Shown here piece after piece: positions 1 to 6,886 of a stretch of DNA of 64,000 bases. The notes under the pieces are model-generated. The model ran no database searches. It had not been told where the DNA came from and was given only the letters and a program-made list of their open reading frames with translations. Source of the stretch: Vibrio fluminensis (lineage in GTDB: Bacteria; Pseudomonadota; Gammaproteobacteria; Enterobacterales; Vibrionaceae). Each line of letters opens with the position of its first letter. Within the stretch, counting starts at the first letter, position 1. A program made the translations under genes and the position numbers. Location: contig NZ_JADILO010000010.1 in assembly GCF_015278125.1 (NCBI RefSeq), positions 1 through 64,000 on the forward strand. Direction: 5' to 3'.

Positions 1-93
1 CTTGCTTCTGTATGCCTATGTAATGAATGGAAGCTTCTGCGCACGGTATAACAAAAAATATCGCGATCGCGACCTACGGTCGCTTCCAAAAAA

Positions 94-119
94 GAACCCC
101 GCTTGAAAAAGCGGGGTTC
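94..119 (-). terminator. Rho-independent terminator of the permease gene
   Basis: A 9-bp perfect stem (GAACCCCGC at 94-102, GCGGGGTTC at 111-119) lies about 100 bases past the permease stop. Read on the minus strand it is followed by a T run (83-93). Bases 1-93 show no gene I can support. Confidence 0.85.
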
Positions 120-216
120 GTCATCAATCTGACAGCAACTCATTGAGTTGCTGTTTTGTGTTAAGTGATTTGAAATTTGAAAGACTAGTGGATTAACTGG
201 TTTAGTCGAAAATCAT

Positions 217-1293
217 TTAGCCGAAGATCACTGTGTACAAGAAGCCTGCGCCAATCGCCATACTTAGAATAACCACTAGGAATGCCGCAATCATTTGGTT
301 CTTGAAGATAGACTTAAGCAAGATAACTTCTGTCAAACTTGCACCCGCACTACCGATAATCAACGCCATTACTGAACCCAACGCCATGCCTTTTTGTACC
401 AATGCTGCACTTAGTGGGATGACCGCTTCAGCACGAATGTACAAAGGAATACCAATTACTGCCGCTACAGGAATCGCATACCATTTACCCGCACCAGCGT
501 ATTCCGCGATTAGGTCAGTTGGAATAAAGCCGTAGATAAATGAGCCAATCGCAATACCTAGCATTAAGTAAGGCAGTACTTGTTTAAAGTCTTTCCAAGT
601 TGAAAGCCAAATACGCATCCAACGGCTTGGTTGTTTGGTTTCAACCATAGTTGCAGTCGCGGTACCGTCAGTTGAGCAACAAGAGACTTTCACTTCAGGC
701 TCTGGTTTTGAACTTGTGCAGCAGCTAGTCGGTGCAGGCACAGGCTCAGGTTTAGTGCAGCAAGACGTTGTCGCTTCTACTGCTGGTTTGCTATCGCCAC
801 AGCTTGATTTGCTAGAGCAGCTTGATGCATTCGCAGATTCGTAAGCTTCAGGTTTTACGTAACGCTCAAAGCCCAGTTTTTCCAACACATAACCCGCCAC
901 AACCGATACTGTCATTGCGATAGCAAAGTAGAACAACGCCACTTGCCAGCCAAATGTCACTACGAATAGGCCAATAATTACTGGGTTAAGTAGTGGGCTT
1001 GCGAATAGAAACACCATCATCGGACCAAAACCAGCACGAGCACGTAGCAAACCTTTTAGGAAAGGAATGGTTGAGCACGAGCAGAACGGTGTAATAGAAC
1101 CTAATAGTGCCGCGATAAAGTAACCTTTACCGTTACGCGAACTTAGGATCGATTGGATCTTTTCCGGGGTTAGAAATTCTTGCAACACACCTACGATGTA
1201 GCTGATTGCTAGGAAAAGGATAATCAATTCCACCGCTAAAAACGCGAACATGTCTAGGGCGTCGCGTGCCATTGTCATCAATTCATTACTCAT
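217..1293 (-). CDS. Permease (DUF318/ArsP_1 family) with Cys-rich central linker
   Basis: A polytopic inner-membrane protein of 358 residues that fits the ArsP_1/DUF318 permease family, which includes proposed Cu/Zn and organoarsenical exporters. The family signature SITPFCSCSTIPF is at residues 66-78, with membrane segments before and after it and a second membrane half from about residue 240. The halves are joined by a soluble linker (about 155-208) holding eight cysteines, including three SCC pairs in a repeated SCC-plus-KPEP pattern; this resembles a metal-binding loop. A GAGG sequence precedes the ATG. Upstream, at 1365-1384, is a perfect ATTTCGAT/ATCGAAAT inverted repeat that is a plausible ArsR operator. 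The related arsR-sigZ-GST genes lie 3.9 kb away. The family is firm; the exported ion or compound is not known. Confidence 0.88.
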   Translation of the reverse strand: MSNELMTMARDALDMFAFLAVELIILFLAISYIVGVLQEFLTPEKIQSILSSRNGKGYFIAALLGSITPFCSCSTIPFLKGLLRARAGFGPMMVFLFASPLLNPVIIGLFVVTFGWQVALFYFAIAMTVSVVAGYVLEKLGFERYVKPEAYESANASSCSSKSSCGDSKPAVEATTSCCTKPEPVPAPTSCCTSSKPEPEVKVSCCSTDGTATATMVETKQPSRWMRIWLSTWKDFKQVLPYLMLGIAIGSFIYGFIPTDLIAEYAGAGKWYAIPVAAVIGIPLYIRAEAVIPLSAALVQKGMALGSVMALIIGSAGASLTEVILLKSIFKNQMIAAFLVVILSMAIGAGFLYTVIFG

Positions 1294-1364
1294 AGGAGCC
1301 TCAAATTCTGTTTAATTTCGAAGTTTCTCGAATTATAGAAATGTTTCGCTAATGATCAAGTGTT

Positions 1365-1384
1365 ATTTCGATAAAAATCGAAAT
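1365..1384. promoter_or_regulatory. Candidate ArsR operator upstream of the permease
   Basis: Perfect inverted repeat ATTTCGAT-aaaa-ATCGAAAT, 72 bases upstream of the permease start. A second, imperfect TTTCGA/TCGAAT pair lies at about 1314-1333. Related TTTCGA-type sequences occur before arsR (5107-5126) and before the GST gene (6036-6043). The assignment to ArsR is inference from this recurrence. Confidence 0.5.
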
Positions 1385-1503
1385 AAATTTATTAGGGATA
1401 GCTAATGAACTTGTCTTTTTTAGGGGGATTGTTTTTAGAATCAGTGGGATAGTAAGGTTTTGGGTTCTGTTTGAGCTTGAGTATTGCTGTATGAGTATTG
1501 CTG

Positions 1504-1574
1504 TATGTCCCGCTTAGTAGTGTGTTGCTCTCTTTCACTCTGCGACAAGCGGTCCAGTTACTCTTTGTCTTGCC
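1504..1574 (+). repeat. Partial copy of structured intergenic repeat
   Basis: 71 bp that match 1688-1758 at all but three positions, so this is a truncated direct repeat of the left half of the element at 1688-1858. Between the copies (about 1621-1655) is a short palindromic CATTCCACGCGAAGGCGGGGAATC-type sequence of the kind often dispersed in bacterial genomes. A 65-residue ORF over this stretch (1392-1589) is considered spurious. Confidence 0.7.
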
Positions 1575-1687
1575 GTGATGGCTTGCCACTCATACGCTTT
1601 TGAGCGATAGACTCAACCTTTGTCATTCCACGCGAAGGCGGGGAATCTGGCTTTTGTTTTTGTTGATTTGGTGAGTTAGTTAGTGGG

Positions 1688-1858
1688 TATGTCCCGCTTA
1701 GTAGTGTGTCGCTCTCTTTCACTCTGCAACAAGCGGTCCAGTTACTCTTTGTCTTACCAAAGAGTAACCAGAAAGGCGCTTTAGTATCTTTGACGTGGTC
1801 CGGTCGGTTTTAGGCGTTCCCGACGCCGAAAACCTAAAAATGCTGTCCTGCATTTTTA
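1688..1858 (+). repeat. Structured intergenic repeat, left copy
   Basis: About 170 bp that recur in inverted orientation at 4800-4972. The element holds three successive hairpins: GTTACTCTTT/AAAGAGTAAC, GTTTTAGGCGTT/CGCCGAAAAC and AAAATGC/GCATTTT. There is no coding capacity and no transposase. Together with the right copy it brackets the 2096-4589 gene module. The rest of the 1294-2095 gap holds the permease operator and A/T-rich sequence before the next gene. Confidence 0.8.
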
Positions 1859-2095
1859 CCTAAAGTGATGCATATCTTTGGCTGAGTAGAGTAGTCTTTT
1901 TATAAGTAAATGGGCGACCAGTATCGAAGTATGGTTGTAACTCAGATTTGCCCCAAAACGGTCTAGGAAGTAAATCTATAAACAATTCAATCTTTCATTT
2001 TTGCATGGATATAGAACAAAGTTGTCTATTTTTGAACCTTAGAGTGCTTCGTAGAATAGTGCCATCAACTTGATAACACATAATGAAGGTTTGCT

Positions 2096-2611
2096 ATGAG
2101 CACATCACAATTAATTCTTGAGCTATCTCTTATTGGCACGATGCTACTCGTTACGGGTATTTTTTTGGTTCGTAGCTATGACAAAACCGACAGCGTAGGA
2201 ACAAAAGTTCAAAAGATCCTAACAGGTCTACTTGGCGCCTTTATGGTGATGGCGGGAATGGTAAAATTCTTTGACCCGTTCACGGCTATGTTTGCAAAAC
2301 AAATTGCACTGAGTGAACTGCCTTTACCAACGTTGTCTCGCTGGGCTGGTCAATTAGGTGAGATTTTTGCAGGTCTACTGTTGCTTGTGGTGATGATTGG
2401 TAATAAGGCACTTGCAGCACCGATTAAAGATAAAGCCATAGAGTTAGCAACGCTATTAACGACAGCAATTATGATCGTTGCAGTGTATGTTCACCTACTG
2501 CCAAATGTGCCTGCCGAAGTGCTACCGCTTCAGTCTAAACCACCTGTAATGACGCTGACTATTCTTGGTTTAGCGTGGTTGAATGCATTCTTATATTTTC
2601 GTAAAAAGTAA
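2096..2611 (+). CDS. DoxX-like integral membrane protein, function unknown
   Basis: A 171-residue protein with four or more predicted membrane helices (about 5-25, 42-62, 87-105, 115-135, 150-168). The arrangement and the GxxMVMAGMVKFFDP segment recall DoxX-like proteins, but I do not recognise it with certainty. It is a monocistron between the left structured repeat and a strong terminator (2630-2664), convergent with the LysR gene. The same repeat-bounded module also carries a DUF2798 membrane protein and an AhpD-like peroxidase homologue, which hints at a redox role. No catalytic residues can be named. Confidence 0.7.
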   Translation: MSTSQLILELSLIGTMLLVTGIFLVRSYDKTDSVGTKVQKILTGLLGAFMVMAGMVKFFDPFTAMFAKQIALSELPLPTLSRWAGQLGEIFAGLLLLVVMIGNKALAAPIKDKAIELATLLTTAIMIVAVYVHLLPNVPAEVLPLQSKPPVMTLTILGLAWLNAFLYFRKK

Positions 2612-2629
2612 TCGCTAAAGTCACATAAT

Positions 2630-2664
2630 AAACGCCAGATTAGTTCGTCTAGTCTGGCGTTTTT
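2630..2664 (+). terminator. Rho-independent terminator after the DoxX-like gene
   Basis: The stem AAACGCCAGA (2630-2639) pairs with TCTGGCGTTT (2653-2662) and is followed by Ts. It lies between convergent genes and could act in both directions, but the T run favours the plus strand. Confidence 0.85.
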
Positions 2665-2683
2665 CATTTCATAAATATAACAA

Positions 2684-3607
2684 CTACGAGTCTCGCTCTG
2701 AGTGAATCGAAGCCAGAAATTCAGCAGATTGCCCAAACCGTTCAAAAATCATGTCCCTAAAGGCAACCACTCTGGTCGCTATCAGCTTTCTGTCTGCCCA
2801 CACCAAGAATGCTTTACCCGTTGGGTATTCAAGTTCTGGCAACACCTCGACCAACTCTTTTCTATCTGCATGCTTTTCAAAAGCTGCTCTTGGCATCATG
2901 CAGATCCCAGCACCTGCCAATGTCGCATCAATATTTAAACGTAGACTGCTGATTGAGTAACGAGGTTGATAGGGAATACGGAGTGTTTTGCCATCTTCTT
3001 TAAGCTCCCAATATGGCAAGTTATTACCTGAGAGTAGCTGATGGTTAATTAACTCTTCTGCTCGTTCTGGCTGACCATGTTTTTCAATATAGCTGGGTGA
3101 TGCCGCGAGCATTAATTGTGATTCAAACAACTGACGCTGTATTAAATGATTGGCATGAGGAGGCGTCGTCGCTATCGCAAGATCAATCTGCTCATCAAAG
3201 AAACGTTCTGTACCTGCGCTAAATTGAATGGTGACGGAGACCTCTGGGTGAAGCTGCATAAACTCAATCGCCATCTTTTGCAGGAAATTATCAGCAAATG
3301 GCTCAGGGCAAGATACTCGGATTTCACCCGTTAATACAGGCTGACTATTCGAGATCTGTGTCCATTCGTCATTCAGCTGCATAAATAGGGTAGCGAAGCG
3401 CTGGTAATATTCGTCACCAGCTGTCGTGAGCTGGAACTGTTTTGCATTACGGTGTACCAGTTTTTCACCCAGTTTATCCTCAAGGCTTGCTACAGCCCTT
3501 GATAATGTTGGGGCTGAAACGTGTGTTTTAAGGCTCGCTGCTGCAAAGCCACCGCACTCGACAGATTGGCAAAACAGATAGAGATTGGAGATGTCTTTTG
3601 CTTTCAT
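2684..3607 (-). CDS. LysR-family transcriptional regulator
   Basis: A 307-residue regulator with an N-terminal winged helix-turn-helix (about 1-60; FAAASLKTHVSAPTLSRAVASLEDKLG) and a LysR substrate-binding domain (about 88-295). The start at 3607 is chosen because AAGAG lies just upstream; an in-frame ATG at 3646 lacks a ribosome binding site. It is divergent from the DUF2798/AhpD pair, the usual layout for a LysR regulator and its targets, so it probably controls them. The 148-bp divergent region holds TTCA-aata-TGAA (3646-3657), a possible LysR site. The inducer is unknown. Confidence 0.9.
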   Translation of the reverse strand: MKAKDISNLYLFCQSVECGGFAAASLKTHVSAPTLSRAVASLEDKLGEKLVHRNAKQFQLTTAGDEYYQRFATLFMQLNDEWTQISNSQPVLTGEIRVSCPEPFADNFLQKMAIEFMQLHPEVSVTIQFSAGTERFFDEQIDLAIATTPPHANHLIQRQLFESQLMLAASPSYIEKHGQPERAEELINHQLLSGNNLPYWELKEDGKTLRIPYQPRYSISSLRLNIDATLAGAGICMMPRAAFEKHADRKELVEVLPELEYPTGKAFLVWADRKLIATRVVAFRDMIFERFGQSAEFLASIHSERDS

Positions 3608-3755
3608 AATTGATCGCTCTTGAAGATTGCACTCTGAGTTAATCATTCAAATATGAAAGATTCAAGTTCAATGTTGTCTGTTTTTGATCGTGATGGACGG
3701 GGCTAGTATGACCCCATCAGTTAGCCAATCAAAGTCAGGCATAAGAGAGTCAATC

Positions 3756-3998
3756 ATGAAAAAGTTTTCACGTAAGTTCCAATACCCATTAATGGTTTCT
3801 ATGGTTTTACCTACTATGCTTCTTAGCATGCCAGCCATCATGGTAGCTAAAACACTGCCAGAGAACGGCGCATTCTTTGATGCATGGTTAAACGCAGTTT
3901 CACAAATGGTGCCATCTGCACTGTTAGTTTTAGCCCTTGTAGCACCAACTGTTCGTCTTTTCGTAACCAAAGTGCTGCTAGAGCCAGAAGCAAAATAA
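3756..3998 (+). CDS. DUF2798 family small membrane protein
   Basis: An 80-residue protein with two hydrophobic helices (about 10-33 and 48-70). The N-terminal KFSRKFQYPLMVSMVLPTMLLSMP pattern is typical of DUF2798. The start at 3756 has AAGAGAG seven bases upstream; a longer in-frame start at 3684 has no such site. It is followed after 39 bases by the AhpD-like gene and probably shares its mRNA. DUF2798 proteins have no established biochemical role. Divergent transcription from the LysR gene suggests inducible expression. Confidence 0.8.
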   Translation: MKKFSRKFQYPLMVSMVLPTMLLSMPAIMVAKTLPENGAFFDAWLNAVSQMVPSALLVLALVAPTVRLFVTKVLLEPEAK

Positions 3999-4037
3999 GT
4001 CAGTAAAGTTAACAAGTTAAAGAATAGGAAAGAGAAA

Positions 4038-4589
4038 ATGAGTGAATTCAAACTACACACTGTTGAGTCTTCACCTGAGAAAAGCAAAGCAATTCTTGAA
4101 GGCGCACAAAAGCAAATGGGTATGATTCCTGGTCTTTACGCAGTAATGGCTGAGTCTCCTCAAATCCTAACAGCGTACACGCAACTGCATCAGCAATTCA
4201 CTAACACATCATTTGATGCCGAAGAACTAACAGTGGTATGGCAGACCATCAACGTTGAACACGAGTGTCACTACTGCGTTCCTGCACACACTGGGATCGC
4301 GCACTCAATGAAGGTTGATCCTGCATTGATTGAAGCACTGCGTAAGGATGAAGCAATGCCAACAGAAAAGCTTCAAGCTCTGAAAGACTTCACTCTTGCA
4401 GTAGTTCGTGAGCGTGGCAATGTATCAGAAGCAGAGCTAGCGGCATTCTTTGCGGCAGGTTACGGTCAGCAACAGGTACTGGAAGTGATCCTTGGTCTAT
4501 CGCAAAAAGTGATCAGTAACTACGTCAACCACGTTGCTCACACGCCAGTAGACAAAGTATTTGAGAAGTTTGCTTGGTCAAAGAAATAG
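4038..4589 (+). CDS. AhpD-like carboxymuconolactone decarboxylase family protein
   Basis: A 183-residue protein of the AhpD/CMD fold. The peroxidase-type motif is visible as EHECHYCVPAH, with C77, C80 and H84 positioned as the redox CxxC and partner histidine of AhpD-like proteins. Such proteins use the disulfide pair to reduce peroxides or accept electrons from a partner. A GGAAAGAG sequence precedes the ATG, and a terminator follows. With DUF2798 and the divergent LysR gene it forms a small likely redox-responsive unit. True alkylhydroperoxidase activity is inferred from the motif only. Confidence 0.85.
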   Translation: MSEFKLHTVESSPEKSKAILEGAQKQMGMIPGLYAVMAESPQILTAYTQLHQQFTNTSFDAEELTVVWQTINVEHECHYCVPAHTGIAHSMKVDPALIEALRKDEAMPTEKLQALKDFTLAVVRERGNVSEAELAAFFAAGYGQQQVLEVILGLSQKVISNYVNHVAHTPVDKVFEKFAWSKK

Positions 4590-4609
4590 TCCCACGTGCT
4601 AGATTTCAT

Positions 4610-4638
4610 AGAGCGAAAGAGTAAGTTCGCTCTTTTTT
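4610..4638 (+). terminator. Terminator after the AhpD-like gene
   Basis: AGAGCGAA (4610-4617) pairs with TTCGCTCT (4626-4633), followed by a run of six Ts. Confidence 0.9.
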
Positions 4639-4799
4639 ACGAAAATTTGGATGTTGAGATAGAAAGTGCTATTCGAGTATCCGAAGAAGTTGAGTGTTGG
4701 TTGATAAGGTTTGATAGTCAAACATTGATGCGTTAGAGCTTAAAATTTAACGCGTTTCTATCCAAAAATGATTTACTCCAATAAACCACAACCATAAGC

Positions 4800-4972
4800 A
4801 AAAATGCAGGACAGCATTTTTAGGTTTTCGGCGTCGGGAACGCCTAAAACTGGCTGGACAACGCGTGCTATACAAAAGCGCCTTTCTGGTTACTCTTTGG
4901 TAAGACAAAGAGTAACTGGACCGCTGACAACGAAGCTAAAGTGATCGACAGACTTTTAAGCGGGACATAACC
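4800..4972 (-). repeat. Structured intergenic repeat, right copy (inverted)
   Basis: Reverse-complement copy of 1688-1858, keeping the same three hairpins and the terminal GCGGGACATA end. The middle (about 4853-4876) and the outer part near 4925-4958 differ between copies. It lies in the 558-bp gap between the AhpD-like gene and arsR; the rest of that gap holds only the terminator and A/T-rich sequence with the arsR promoter region. Confidence 0.8.
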
Positions 4973-5106
4973 CATTGACCAACCAAACCTCTTGATAAAC
5001 TAACCCACCAACTAAAATCAAAACTAAGATTTCTGCCTTCGCGAAAATGACCTACTTTTAGCCCCACAACAAACAACCCCACGCTTTAAGATTGCATTTA
5101 AAATAC

Positions 5107-5126
5107 ATTTCGACTATTGTGGAAAT
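5107..5126. promoter_or_regulatory. Candidate ArsR autoregulatory site
   Basis: Interrupted inverted repeat ATTTC-N10-GAAAT, 23 bases before the arsR start, containing TTTCGA. It is similar to the perfect site before the permease. The role is inferred. Confidence 0.4.
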
Positions 5127-5148
5127 ATATAAAGAATCGGAGAACACA

Positions 5149-5445
5149 ATGGAACTAGAATGCGTTGCTAAAGCCCTTAAAGAGCTTGGGCATCCGACTC
5201 GCTTGTCGATCTACAAAAGCGTCGTCAAAGCGGGTCATCAAGGTATTGCAGTGGGTGGCTTACAAGAGCAGTTGGATATCCCAGGTTCAACGCTATCACA
5301 CCATATTGCTAGCTTGGCATCTGCTGGTTTGATTAGTCAACGCCGTGAAGGTCGCACCCTGTTCTGTGTCGCTGAATATCAGTGTTTGGAAGGTGTGATT
5401 GGCTTTCTGCAAGCTGAGTGTTGTGCAGATGAAAAGTGTCAGTAA
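5149..5445 (+). CDS. ArsR/SmtB-family metalloregulator
   Basis: A 98-residue winged-helix repressor: MELECVAKALKELGHPTRLSIYK opens the fold and the recognition helix is about IPGSTLSHHIASLASAGL. It ends with a Cys cluster, ECCADEKCQ, which with C4 gives thiols for metal or metalloid sensing. GGAG precedes the chosen ATG; the upstream in-frame start at 5092 would run through the promoter. Its 3' end overlaps sigZ by 17 bases, so the two are translationally linked. Family knowledge suggests it leaves DNA on metal binding; the metal cannot be read from sequence. Confidence 0.9.
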   Translation: MELECVAKALKELGHPTRLSIYKSVVKAGHQGIAVGGLQEQLDIPGSTLSHHIASLASAGLISQRREGRTLFCVAEYQCLEGVIGFLQAECCADEKCQ

Positions 5446-6001
5446 TTCACTGAACCTTGATGAGGTTTGGCGTCAGTATCAACATTCACTCAAGGCGTTT
5501 TTGCACAGCAAAGTCGCCAATGAGGCTGATGTTGAAGATCTGCAACAAGAGATTTTGATAAAAACTTATCAAAGCTTGGCGGATGTACAAAACGAATCCA
5601 GTGTGAAGTCTTGGTTATTCCAGTTGGCGCAGCGAACCATCATCGATTTTTATCGTAAGCGTGCTCGTACTCAGCGCGATAATGATCTTCAAGCGGATGA
5701 TTTGTGGTTTGCACAAGCCCCGGAAAGCGTTGAGCAAGAACTGGCAAATTGCATTGCGCCATTTATTCAAGCATTGCCTGAGTCGAGTGCTGAACTTCTC
5801 GGTAGCGTTGAGCTAGAGGGGGTGAGCCAAAAAGAGTTGGCTGAGCAGCAAGGCGTTAGCTACTCCACCCTGAAATCTCGCGTGCAAAAGAGCCGTACAG
5901 AGCTGAAAAAGCTGTTTGAAGAGTGCTGTGAGCTTGAGTTAGACAAACACGGTAACGTGGTCGATTACCATCAAAAAGGCAAAGCTTGCTCGCGTTGCTA
6001 A
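5429..6001 (+). CDS. sigZ: ECF RNA polymerase sigma factor SigZ
   Basis: A 190-residue sigma-70 family ECF factor. Region 2 is visible as EADVEDLQQEILIKTYQSLADVQNES followed by the SWLFQLAQRTIIDFYRK segment, and region 4 as GVSQKELAEQQGVSYSTLKSRVQKSR. The tail carries CC near residue 165 and ends CSRC, a pattern I associate with SigZ and a possible zinc or thiol sensing site that could replace an anti-sigma factor. The start is the ATG at 5429 inside the end of arsR. No anti-sigma gene follows. The adjacent GST gene is the obvious candidate target or operon member. Confidence 0.88.
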   Translation: MKSVSNSLNLDEVWRQYQHSLKAFLHSKVANEADVEDLQQEILIKTYQSLADVQNESSVKSWLFQLAQRTIIDFYRKRARTQRDNDLQADDLWFAQAPESVEQELANCIAPFIQALPESSAELLGSVELEGVSQKELAEQQGVSYSTLKSRVQKSRTELKKLFEECCELELDKHGNVVDYHQKGKACSRC

Positions 6002-6017
6002 TTTTTCCTCGGACAAG

Positions 6018-6109
6018 GGAAAAGTTTCCATTTTTATCGAAATCATTTCATCTTTCAGTTTTAACCGTCGTCTTAGGGATGTAAGCGAAACCCAATTACT
6101 CGGTTTCGC
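6018..6109 (+). promoter_or_regulatory. Leader between sigZ and the GST gene: TTTCGA half-site and hairpin
   Basis: This 130-bp gap holds GGAAA-ag-TTTCC (6018-6029), ATCGAAAT (6036-6043), a GTCGTCTT sequence at about 6067-6074 that could serve as an ECF -10 element, and an 8-bp perfect stem GCGAAACC/GGTTTCGC (6085-6092 and 6102-6109). It suggests separate control of the GST gene by ArsR, SigZ or both. This is inference from motifs. Confidence 0.35.
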
Positions 6110-6131
6110 CCCCTAAATAGAGAGATGAAAG

Positions 6132-6815
6132 ATGATCAAAATCGTTAGCTTTAAAATCTGCCCGTTTGTTCAACGTGTCACTGCAGCGTTAGAGGCAAAG
6201 CAGATCCCTTATGAGATTGAGTTTATTAGCCTAAGTGATAAACCGCAGTGGTTTTTAGACATTTCACCGAATGGGCAAGTACCACTGCTTGTGACTGAGG
6301 CTGGCACGGCTCTATTTGAATCTGATGCGATTATTGAATACATCGAAGATGAGTATGGTCCGTTAGAACAAGGCATTAGCAACGAACAACGCGCGTTAGA
6401 TAGAGCGTGGAGCTATTTGGGTGCTAAGCACTACTTGGCTCAATGTAGCACCATGCGCAGTAGCGATCAGGCGCTGTTTAGTGAGCGACTTGCCAATCTG
6501 CAAAAAGCGTTTGCGAAAGTTGAGCAGCAGCTAGGCGAGGGCGCGTATTTTAAAGGCGAGCAACTGAGTAACGTTGATATCGCTTGGTTACCATTGCTGC
6601 ACCGCGCGCATATTATTAAGCAACATAGCTGCGTTGATATGTTGCAAGGTTTTCCTAAGGTACAAGCTTGGCAGCAAGCGTTGCTTGAAACTGGTTTGAT
6701 GGCGCGCTCGGTGCCAGAAGATTTTGAGCAAGTGTTTGCTAACTTTTACCTATCAGAGCAAACCCATTTAGGGATGGAGAAAGTGCAGTGCAAAGGCGAG
6801 TCAAACTGCTGCTAA
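6132..6815 (+). CDS. Glutathione S-transferase family protein with Cys-type active site
   Basis: A 227-residue two-domain protein. The thioredoxin-like N-terminal domain (about 1-78) has KICPFVQR, so the catalytic residue is probably C10 as in omega-like and glutaredoxin-like GSTs, and the GSH-binding NGQVPLL and FESDAI segments. An all-helical domain (about 85-205) follows. The protein ends CKGESNCC, an unusual cysteine tail matching the CC motifs of the ArsR, SigZ and permease proteins nearby. A thiol transferase or metal-glutathione role is likely; the substrate is unknown. Confidence 0.88.
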   Translation: MIKIVSFKICPFVQRVTAALEAKQIPYEIEFISLSDKPQWFLDISPNGQVPLLVTEAGTALFESDAIIEYIEDEYGPLEQGISNEQRALDRAWSYLGAKHYLAQCSTMRSSDQALFSERLANLQKAFAKVEQQLGEGAYFKGEQLSNVDIAWLPLLHRAHIIKQHSCVDMLQGFPKVQAWQQALLETGLMARSVPEDFEQVFANFYLSEQTHLGMEKVQCKGESNCC

Positions 6816-6834
6816 TCTGTTGCTAGAGAATGAA

Positions 6835-6862
6835 AAAGCCCCGCAAAATTAGCGGGGCTTTG
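6835..6862. terminator. Bidirectional terminator between the GST and chemoreceptor genes
   Basis: AAAGCCCCGC (6835-6844) pairs perfectly with GCGGGGCTTT (6852-6861). A and T runs on the two sides suit termination in both directions between convergent genes. Confidence 0.9.
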
Positions 6863-6886
6863 TTGTTTGAGAGGTTGAGTTACAGC

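Noticed and set aside
1392..1589. 65-residue minus-strand ORF
   Set aside because: It lies wholly in the structured repeat region and its sequence reads like translated repeat; no ribosome binding site.
3668..4087. 139-residue minus-strand ORF opposite the DUF2798 and AhpD-like genes
   Set aside because: It is antisense to two well-supported genes and has no recognisable domain.
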